Shown piece by piece: positions 15,768-22,923 of a DNA stretch of 22,923 bases (the first letter of the stretch is position 1; the number at the start of each line of letters is the position of its first letter). Made by a program: the position numbers and the translations under genes. The notes beneath the pieces were generated by a model, which made no database searches, had not been told where the DNA came from, and worked only from the letters and a program-made list of their open reading frames with translations. Location of the stretch: the NCBI GenBank assembly GCA_027019685.1, contig JALUWH010000019.1, positions 1 through 22,923 of the forward strand, given 5' to 3'. Source of the stretch: Ghiorsea sp. (GTDB lineage: Bacteria; Pseudomonadota; Zetaproteobacteria; Mariprofundales; Mariprofundaceae).

Positions 15768-16865
15768 ATGAAGAGAATTATCATTGGAAGTGTGATGATG
15801 GCACTGCTCGCTTTTGCAGGTATACAAACTGCATCAGCAGTTGCTCCAGCCAATAGTATAATTACCAATACGGCATCATTATCTTATACAGGCTTAGTTA
15901 CGCCGATTACGGCCAGTGTTGATGTGAAGGTATTGCTCGTACCAGCAGCAGCTACAGTGATTGCAGCAACAGCAGTAACCGTTGCTGAAGGTCAAACTGC
16001 GACATTAACTTATCAGATCCGAGCCAATGCCAATGGACCTGATGCCTATACATTTAATGCACCAACCAGCGTGGCAACGAATGTGACAGGTTCATCTGTA
16101 CCAACCACGCCAGCAGGGATTACGTTGGGTGCAACAGCGGCGGCAGCACCTGCGGCGATTGGTGCAACAGTAATTACTGTGCCAGCGGATGGTACGGCGA
16201 ATAACAGCCTGAATGGTATTATCGTGGGTGACAGTATTGTTATTGGTGGCAATGTTTATGCTGTTGCAGCTATCACAGATACGGCAACAGGTAATCAAAC
16301 GATTACGCTTACTACACCGTTGACCACAGCTGTTTTGCTTGGTGATCAAATGGGCGAGCAACAAAGCTTTACGGTTAGTATGACTGCAGGTGTTGTGACA
16401 CCACCAGCGACAGCAGGAACCGAAGTAATTTCTGTTGTAAGCAACGGTTCAGGAGTAGGTACTGCCTCAGCGCCTGTAGCTGGTACAGTGAATGTAGTAA
16501 AAGTTGTGTTTATTAAATCAGTGAGTGTGAATGCTGGTGCATTTTTAACAACGCTACAAAATGTTAAAAGTGGTGACACTTTAACGTATCGTATGATTGC
16601 GCAGATTCCTGCAAACTCTACACTTAATGGTGTTAAGTTTACGGATACGATTCCACCATTTATGACGTACGTACTTAATTCAACCACATTGGATGTTGAT
16701 GGTCCTGCAGGTGTAACCGCACCCACAGCTGCAGGCGATGTAGCAGGCACAACACCGCTAGTCGGTGGTCTTCAAGTGAATAGTTTAGGACAAGCCGCTG
16801 GTGTGATTGCTGGTGGTGCAGCAGGTACAGAAGTATCTGTTGATTTCCAAGTAACTGTAGATTAA
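15768..16865 (+). CDS. DUF11-type surface protein, paralogue B (365 aa)
   Basis: Tandem paralogue of the preceding gene with the same order of parts. Signal peptide 1-24 (MKRIIIGSVMMALL to TASA), shared N-terminal beta module (IITNTASLSYTG, then ITASVDVKVLLVP), the LTYQIRANANGPDAYTF segment, and the inserted domain at about 135-182 (VITVPADGTANN, IIVGDSIVIGGNVYAVAAI). MGEQQSFTVSM follows, then a DUF11 module (FIKSVSVNAG, SGDTLTYRMIAQIP, VKFTDTIPPFMTYVLNST), ending in VSVDFQVTVD. I see no cysteine. I start at 15768 because AGGAG (15757-15761) precedes it by six bases and the signal peptide begins there; an in-frame ATG at 15723 would lie within the hairpin and add a charged 15-residue extension. 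Probably a secreted subunit partnering paralogue A and the barrel protein (inference). Alanine, threonine and valine dominate. Confidence 0.8.
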   Translation: MKRIIIGSVMMALLAFAGIQTASAVAPANSIITNTASLSYTGLVTPITASVDVKVLLVPAAATVIAATAVTVAEGQTATLTYQIRANANGPDAYTFNAPTSVATNVTGSSVPTTPAGITLGATAAAAPAAIGATVITVPADGTANNSLNGIIVGDSIVIGGNVYAVAAITDTATGNQTITLTTPLTTAVLLGDQMGEQQSFTVSMTAGVVTPPATAGTEVISVVSNGSGVGTASAPVAGTVNVVKVVFIKSVSVNAGAFLTTLQNVKSGDTLTYRMIAQIPANSTLNGVKFTDTIPPFMTYVLNSTTLDVDGPAGVTAPTAAGDVAGTTPLVGGLQVNSLGQAAGVIAGGAAGTEVSVDFQVTVD

Positions 16866-16886
16866 TGCAGACTTTGTTCGCTTAAT

Positions 16887-19800
16887 ATGATTCATACTAT
16901 TAAACAGGTGGCTTTAAGGTTGATGGGTAATACTACCCATCAGTTTGCCTATATTGCTGCCTGTTTGATAGTGATAGTGGGTTTTAGCTCACCTGCTTAT
17001 GCAGTACTATCACAAACAATTACAAACACGGCACAGCTTAGCTATACAACTGCACCAGCCGTAATTAATACTTCGGTTGATGTCTATGCGACTATCGCCA
17101 CAGCAAATTCAGCTAGTATTATGGTTACTACCCCGGCAACAGCACGCTTAGGTACAACATCACCTGTTAGTGTTCAAATTACCAATACAGGTATCAATAA
17201 TCTTTTGAATGGTAATGTTGTGATTACTGCACCTGCTGGTACTACTTTAACAATTCCTGTGGATCCTTATGGTTTATATGTTGCTGTACCGCACCCAACC
17301 CTTCCTTTAGCATGGTTGGTGACTGTACCTGATTTGCTCGTGGGTCAAAACTTTACATTTCCAGCTTCATTGGTGGTGCCAACAACAGCGCCATTGGGTG
17401 CAACAACTATACCTGCGGATTACCATGCCAATAATGCGAAGTTGGCGAGTCATGCTGCTCCTGTGCAAATTATTACAACACGCACTAAAGCTCAAATTAC
17501 TTTTATGTACTTGAATACAACAACGAGTCAATATACGCCTGCTGAAATATACCATGCAGGGCAAAATATATACGTTCAAGTCAAAGATGGTGACCAAAAT
17601 TTAGACCCATATACCAAACAAACAGTGACTGTTACGCTGGCAGATAGTGCAAGCAGTGATACTGAAACGATTGTTTTAACAGAAACAGGTAACAATACAG
17701 GCATATTTATTGGTAATATTGCCTCTACACGCTCACCAACAGTAACACCAAATGATGGGGTGCTTTCTGTAAATGTTGATTCAACCATCACGGCAAAATA
17801 TACTGATAAATTTGATAATACGGATGTTGCAGCATCCGCCGCATTGGTAGATCCTTTTGGTTTGATTTTTGATTCCAGCAGTGGTGTACCGTTAGATGGT
17901 GCAACAATCACCATAATAAATGTTGCAACAGGTTTGCCCGCAACAGTGTTTGGTGATGATGGTGTGAGTACTTATCCATCCACAGTGGTATCCGGTTCTA
18001 CAGTTACAGATGCATCAGGTGCAACCTATGTCTTTGGTACAGGTAAATATCGTTTCCCATTCATGCCACTGGGTGATTACCGTTTAGAAATTACACCACC
18101 ACCTGGGTATAATTATCCATCGCAAGTAGCAACAGCTGATATTCAAGCTATTCCAACAGGTCCATTTTCAATTGTGACAGGTTCGCGTGGTGAAACCTTT
18201 AAAATTCAAGCAGGACCAGCATTACACATTGACATACCATTGGATGGTAAAGGTGTGAATTTGTTTGTGCGTAAAACAACCATTACAACCACTGCTGCAG
18301 TTGGAGATCGAGTTGCATATCAAATTAGTGTAGAAAATGTACACCCTACATCTACTTCTACAGCAAGCATTGTGCATGATACTTTACCACTTGGTTTCCG
18401 TTACCAAGCAGGTTCAGCCACTTTAAATGGCATGGCATTAGCAGACCCTGTGATTTCCGCTAATGGTCGAGATTTAAGTTTTAGTCTTGGTACTATAGCT
18501 GCAGCACCTACAGTAGTTAACTTATCTTATGCGGCTGTGGTGGGAGCAAATACACGCCTTGGTATTGCCACCAATAGCGCATATGCAACAGGTACTATGC
18601 TAGGAGGCACCGTTAGTTCAAACACCTCAAAAGCAAACGTAACGATTCGAGAAGACCTGATTCGTAGCCGTGGATTTATTGCGGGTGTTGTCTTTATTGA
18701 TGAGAACATGAATGAGATTCAAGATGAAGGTGAGCTTGGCGTAGAAGGTATTCGTGTATTCATGCAAGATGGTCGTAGCATTGTTACGGATAAAAATGGT
18801 CGTTATCATTTTGATGCCATAAAACTCGGTACACATATTGTACAAATGGATAGAGCAACCATTGAGCAGCGTTATCAAGCGGTTGGTTTGAAACAAACAC
18901 GCTTTTCTAAAAATAATTATTCACAATTTGTTGAAGTAAGCGGTGGTGGCTTAGCTCGTGCTAACTTCCGCCTTGTCAATCGCGCACCTGAAGAAACGCC
19001 AGTATTGGTTAAACATGTATTAAGTGAAGGTATAGGTGAGCAAAAAGGGCTTGTATTGGCAGATGTTGAAGTAAGTCAAAGTGGTAAGGTTGAACTTTCA
19101 AAGCTTCAAGCATTCTATAACCTTCCACAAGGTTGGAAGTATGTATCTGGTAGTGCCACTGTAAATGGTAAGCCAGTGGAGCCAGAGCAATCACCTGTAG
19201 GGTTGATTTGGCAACTTGATACGACAAAAGATAAACAACATATTCGTTTGGCTATGCGTGGTGCAGGTGAGGGTGCTTTAAAACAAGCCAGTGCTTATGC
19301 AAGGTTTGTTTCCGCAGGATCTCAACAAGGACGTACAGGTCTAGCAACCATTAAAATTCAAGATACGCTGAAAGAGCTACATGATCAGCGGTCTTTTACC
19401 TTGCACTTGAAGTTTGCATCACGCCAAGCAGAAGTACCTGAACAAGAGTTAAGTAAACTAAAAGAATTGATTCATTCGCTTAATGGCTTGGTAGTTCGTG
19501 AGCTTATTGTTGAAGGGCATTCCGATAATATTCCGATTGCCAAACGTAATCAAAAAGAGTTTAAAAATAACTTGGTACTGTCACAAGCGCGGGCAAATTA
19601 TGTTGCTGCTTATTTAAAAGAACATTTGCAGTTGGATGAAGGCATTGTTTTTGCTGTGGGTAAAGGTGAACAAGAGCCGATTGCCTCGAACAAAACGCGT
19701 AAAGGCCGTGAACAAAATAGACGTGTGGTACTTAAAGTTCGTGCGGATAAGATTACCCATGATTTTTCTACACAACTGCAAGATACACAAGCCCAAGGTC

Positions 19801-22800
19801 AAGGTGTCGCATTGGGCTCATGGGATAAAGCAGACGTAATACAGGTTGAAGCACCTAAAGATAAAAAAGTAGAAGGTATTTTATCACCTGTCGATGGTAT
19901 GAGCTTACCACACCCCATTGCTTCAGTACGCATCGCTTTGCCTTCAAATTTAAGTATTGATTTACGGGTTGATGGTCGCCCTGTATCGGGTGAACGTATT
20001 GGTTTTAAATCGGAAAACCCTAAAACGGGGAAAACAACATACACTTATATTGGTATTGATTTTGGTAAACAGGGTGAACACACTTTAAGTGTTAAAGGTA
20101 TGGATAGTTTTGGTAATGCACGCTTTGATGAAACGATTCATGTGGTGAGAACAGGGGAACTATCATCCATAAAATTGATTGAAACAGGAAAAAATATTGC
20201 GGATGGAAAAACCCCAATTCGTTTTAGGTTAGCCCTTACGGATAATACAAGTACAGTGATTCATGGTAGCATAGAGTTGGCGCAGCTGGGTGGTGATTTA
20301 TTGGTTCGTCAAAACCAAAACACACCACTTCTAACCCAAGAAGCATCACAAAAAGTGTTTGTGGACGCTGATGGTTGGGTGACTTTAGCTCCAGTGACTA
20401 GCAGTGGTACGCATCGCATTATATTGGGTTATAATAATGTACAAAAAACGATTGAAGTATATGTAAAACCTGAAATGCGCGATTGGATTTTGGTTGGTTT
20501 TGGTGAAGGAACTTTGGGTTATAATAACCTAACAGGAGCTATTCAGCCGATTACTAAACCATCGGAACAAGATAAGTTTTACAAAGATGGCAAGCTTGCT
20601 TTTTATGCCAAAGGTCAAATTAAAGGTGACTTTTTATTAACCTTGTCTTACGACACAACCCAGAAAACGTTAACTGAACAAAAAACGCGCTTTGGTGATA
20701 TTGACCCGAATGTCATGTATACGGTTTATAATGATACCACGCAACAGCAGTTTGACGGTACAAGTAGTAAGAAGTTATATGTTAAAATTGAGAGAGATAC
20801 GTTTTATGCCTTGTTCGGCGACTATGAAACGGGGCTTTCGACCACTGAATTAACCCGTTATTCACGCGTATTTACTGGCGTAAAAGCAGAAATGCATGAG
20901 GATAGTATTGGTTTCACAGCATTTGCCACACAAACTGGGCAGGCTATGCATAGGGATGAAATACAAGGCAATGGTACCAGCGGTTTGTACCGTTTGAGTA
21001 ATCAAAATATCATCAGTAATACCGAAACAGTTTTAATCGAAACGGTTGATCGCTTTAGGAGTGAAGTGATACTTAAATCAGTAAAACTTACACGCCACCT
21101 TGATTATGATATTGATTATATTTTGGGTACGATTTGGTTTAAACAACCTGTATTAAGCCGTGATTCAGAACTTAACCCTATTATGATTCGAGTTGAATAT
21201 GAGTCAGACAGTGGAGGTACTGAATTGACTACAGCAGGTGGACGCGTGTATGTGAAACCCAATGAAAATATTGAAGTTGGGGGAACTTTTGTTTCCGAAG
21301 GTACATTAGCAGGTAGCAATACATTAAGCGGCTTGGATGTGAAAGTTCAAGTCAATGATACGGTTGAAGTCGTATCCGAAATTGCAAGCAGCACAAACAA
21401 TGCTTTAACCAGTAGTGCTTTTAAGATTGAGGCACGTTTAGCTGATGAAACTACGAGTGGTACGGTTTATGCACGTCAACAAGATGATAGCTTTGGTCTT
21501 GGTCAGCAATTGGGCAGTGAAAATGCAACGCGTAAGTTGGGTGCGAATGGTCAATATCGTTTGGATAAACAAGCCAGTGTTAATGGTGAGTTGTTCCGTC
21601 AAGAAGTATTAAATACAGGTGCTGTCCGAGACATGGCAAGCCTTCAATACCAAGATAAAATTGATGATTATGATGTGCGTACAGGGTTGCGAGCAACACA
21701 AGATGTAGATGGTACAGGTACGGTAACAGGAGGCACCTTAGCCAGCGTAGGTGCCAGTAAGAAAATAAGTACGCGTATGTCATTGCGCGCAGACCATGAA
21801 CAGTCACTTGGTGGCAATAATAGTGTGGATTTCCCAAGTCGGTCAACGCTTGGTGCGGAATACAGCATTACGGCAACGACAAGTTTAACGGCAACCCAAG
21901 AATGGACACGCGGCTCTGTTCAAGATACATCATCAACTCGTCTTGGGGTGAATACACAGCCTTGGAATGGCGCAACCATGTCCAGCAGTTATGAGCAACA
22001 GCTTAGTGAGGCAGGTATGCGCAGTTTTGCTAATGCGGGCTTATTACAAACTTGGGAACTTAGTGAAGTGTTGAGTGTGAGCGCAAGTTTGGATCAAACC
22101 AAGGTGTTAAGCACTACACAACCAGTACAAATTAACCTGAACGCTCCTGTTGTTACAGGTGGTGAAGATTTTACCGCTCTATCTCTAGGTACAGACTATC
22201 ATCCAGGTGATTGGGTATGGTCGAATCGATTAGAATATCGCACCAGTGATTTAAGTGAGCATAGGGGAGCTAGCATAGGTATCCAAGGCTCACCATTTGA
22301 CGAGCTTTCAATGCAATGGACTATGCTTTGGCAACATGAGGTATTAGCGACTGGTGGGTACAACTTGATCTCGGATGCTTCACTTCGTGCAGCATGGCGA
22401 CCTGAGTTTGATAAGTTGATTCTATTAAATCGCTTTGATGTGCGAAGGAATGAACAATCAGGAACAGGATTAGAAAGTAAAAGTTTACGTTATATCAATA
22501 ATATGGCCGCAAACTGGCAAACAACAGCTTCTTGGCAGCTTAGGTTAAATCATGGTATTAAGTTATCCGATGAAACAATTCAGGGTGATGCTTGGTCTGG
22601 CTTAACAGACTTGTTAGGTATGTATGTGATTTATGATGTGAATGAAAGTTGGGATGTGACCATGCAAGCAGCTGCGTTACGTGTGCGACATTTGAATAAC
22701 TATCAACCTACAGTTGGTTTTGCCTTAGGTTATAATATGTTTGAAAACTTTTGGTTAAGCATGGGTTATAATTTTGTTGGCTTTTATGATCAAGACTTCA

Positions 22801-22886
22801 CAGCGGCAGAGTATACCCAAGCTGGTACTTATATACGCTTCCGCTTTAAATATGATCAAAACAGCCTTGCAGACATGTTAAAATAA
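16887..22886 (+). CDS. DUF11/Cna-B/OmpA-domain outer-membrane beta-barrel protein (1,999 aa)
   Basis: Signal peptide 1-39 (to SSPAYA), then the N-terminal module shared with the two preceding genes (TITNTAQLSYT, NTSVDVYATI). Next come a DUF11-like segment, an Ig-like domain (about 199-322, VKDGDQNLDPYTK and TETGNNTGIFIG), a Cna-B-like domain (322-412), a DUF11 module (455-525), an SdrD-B module with FIDENMNEIQDEGE (594-660), and a further beta domain with FYNLPQGWKYVSG. The OmpA-like peptidoglycan-binding domain lies at 839-954 (GHSDN at 877-881, LSQARANYVAAYL, GREQNRRVV). Ig-like domains lead to residue 1197, where a region of alternating amphipathic strands begins (WILVGFGEGTLGYNN) and runs to the end (YIRFRFKYD near the C-terminus), read as an outer-membrane barrel. 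It could anchor the system in the outer membrane and to peptidoglycan. The ATG has no clear Shine-Dalgarno sequence; an alternative ATG at 16923 gives a signal peptide without basic residues. Confidence 0.85.
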   Translation: MIHTIKQVALRLMGNTTHQFAYIAACLIVIVGFSSPAYAVLSQTITNTAQLSYTTAPAVINTSVDVYATIATANSASIMVTTPATARLGTTSPVSVQITNTGINNLLNGNVVITAPAGTTLTIPVDPYGLYVAVPHPTLPLAWLVTVPDLLVGQNFTFPASLVVPTTAPLGATTIPADYHANNAKLASHAAPVQIITTRTKAQITFMYLNTTTSQYTPAEIYHAGQNIYVQVKDGDQNLDPYTKQTVTVTLADSASSDTETIVLTETGNNTGIFIGNIASTRSPTVTPNDGVLSVNVDSTITAKYTDKFDNTDVAASAALVDPFGLIFDSSSGVPLDGATITIINVATGLPATVFGDDGVSTYPSTVVSGSTVTDASGATYVFGTGKYRFPFMPLGDYRLEITPPPGYNYPSQVATADIQAIPTGPFSIVTGSRGETFKIQAGPALHIDIPLDGKGVNLFVRKTTITTTAAVGDRVAYQISVENVHPTSTSTASIVHDTLPLGFRYQAGSATLNGMALADPVISANGRDLSFSLGTIAAAPTVVNLSYAAVVGANTRLGIATNSAYATGTMLGGTVSSNTSKANVTIREDLIRSRGFIAGVVFIDENMNEIQDEGELGVEGIRVFMQDGRSIVTDKNGRYHFDAIKLGTHIVQMDRATIEQRYQAVGLKQTRFSKNNYSQFVEVSGGGLARANFRLVNRAPEETPVLVKHVLSEGIGEQKGLVLADVEVSQSGKVELSKLQAFYNLPQGWKYVSGSATVNGKPVEPEQSPVGLIWQLDTTKDKQHIRLAMRGAGEGALKQASAYARFVSAGSQQGRTGLATIKIQDTLKELHDQRSFTLHLKFASRQAEVPEQELSKLKELIHSLNGLVVRELIVEGHSDNIPIAKRNQKEFKNNLVLSQARANYVAAYLKEHLQLDEGIVFAVGKGEQEPIASNKTRKGREQNRRVVLKVRADKITHDFSTQLQDTQAQGQGVALGSWDKADVIQVEAPKDKKVEGILSPVDGMSLPHPIASVRIALPSNLSIDLRVDGRPVSGERIGFKSENPKTGKTTYTYIGIDFGKQGEHTLSVKGMDSFGNARFDETIHVVRTGELSSIKLIETGKNIADGKTPIRFRLALTDNTSTVIHGSIELAQLGGDLLVRQNQNTPLLTQEASQKVFVDADGWVTLAPVTSSGTHRIILGYNNVQKTIEVYVKPEMRDWILVGFGEGTLGYNNLTGAIQPITKPSEQDKFYKDGKLAFYAKGQIKGDFLLTLSYDTTQKTLTEQKTRFGDIDPNVMYTVYNDTTQQQFDGTSSKKLYVKIERDTFYALFGDYETGLSTTELTRYSRVFTGVKAEMHEDSIGFTAFATQTGQAMHRDEIQGNGTSGLYRLSNQNIISNTETVLIETVDRFRSEVILKSVKLTRHLDYDIDYILGTIWFKQPVLSRDSELNPIMIRVEYESDSGGTELTTAGGRVYVKPNENIEVGGTFVSEGTLAGSNTLSGLDVKVQVNDTVEVVSEIASSTNNALTSSAFKIEARLADETTSGTVYARQQDDSFGLGQQLGSENATRKLGANGQYRLDKQASVNGELFRQEVLNTGAVRDMASLQYQDKIDDYDVRTGLRATQDVDGTGTVTGGTLASVGASKKISTRMSLRADHEQSLGGNNSVDFPSRSTLGAEYSITATTSLTATQEWTRGSVQDTSSTRLGVNTQPWNGATMSSSYEQQLSEAGMRSFANAGLLQTWELSEVLSVSASLDQTKVLSTTQPVQINLNAPVVTGGEDFTALSLGTDYHPGDWVWSNRLEYRTSDLSEHRGASIGIQGSPFDELSMQWTMLWQHEVLATGGYNLISDASLRAAWRPEFDKLILLNRFDVRRNEQSGTGLESKSLRYINNMAANWQTTASWQLRLNHGIKLSDETIQGDAWSGLTDLLGMYVIYDVNESWDVTMQAAALRVRHLNNYQPTVGFALGYNMFENFWLSMGYNFVGFYDQDFTAAEYTQAGTYIRFRFKYDQNSLADMLK

Positions 22887-22923
22887 GCATAATTATGTTT
22901 ATTAATTAACAGGTAGAATTAAA

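Noticed and set aside
16346..16750. Minus-strand 134-codon frame inside paralogue B
   Set aside because: It is a low-complexity antisense shadow of the Ala/Thr/Val-rich gene, with no start signals of its own.
7599..22886. CRISPR array or tandem DNA satellite within the repeat-rich operon
   Set aside because: The repetition is at protein-module level with diverged DNA; no regularly spaced identical repeats with unique spacers are present.
1..22923. tRNA, rRNA, insertion sequence or phage genes
   Set aside because: No transposase, integrase, terminal inverted repeats, cloverleaf or rRNA-like segment was recognised on either strand.

Overview
This looks like chromosomal DNA of a Gram-negative proteobacterium of moderately low G+C. 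The evidence is RuvC and an HflD homologue, an MgtE of the proteobacterial type, a lytic transglycosylase with a DUF4124 head, and a protein that joins an OmpA-like domain to an outer-membrane barrel. HflD suggests Gammaproteobacteria or a relative such as Zetaproteobacteria; that placement is inference and the genus cannot be read from the window.

Left third (1-7276), mostly housekeeping and mostly on the minus strand. One unit reads kinase (1450-3246), 23S rRNA m5U methyltransferase (199-1446), then a lipoprotein solute-binding protein of a peptide-type ABC importer that runs off the left edge; the last two overlap. A second minus-strand pair is hflD and ruvC, overlapping by ATGA. A DUF455 ferritin-like protein (4528-5325) is divergent from hflD. 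A third minus-strand pair is mgtE and a lytic transglycosylase, again overlapping by four bases.

A 322-base region (7277-7598) separates mgtE from the right-hand operon. It holds two perfect GTGA-N6-TCAC inverted repeats of the CRP/FNR-family type, centred 74 bp apart, with a plausible promoter between them. It also holds two adjacent palindromes on the mgtE side, and the hidden N-terminus of the first operon gene.

Right two thirds (about 7545-22886), one plus-strand cassette of five genes. All encode proteins with Sec signal peptides built from DUF11-type beta-sandwich modules: a giant protein of about 2,090 residues, a small single-module protein (156 aa), two tandem paralogues (410 and 365 aa), and a 1,999-aa protein. 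The last combines DUF11, Cna-B/SdrD-B and Ig-like modules, an OmpA-like peptidoglycan-binding domain and a C-terminal barrel of about 800 residues. My reading (inference) is a cell-envelope or surface fibre/adhesin system: the barrel protein is the anchor, the giant protein the long fibre or adhesin, and the three small proteins subunits or adaptors. No sortase, secretion ATPase or LPXTG signal is visible. The strongest anomalies are the giant gene's start, where a seven-A tract puts a good signal peptide out of frame with its ATG, the paired operators, and a conserved C-terminal strand shared by the four products upstream of the barrel protein.
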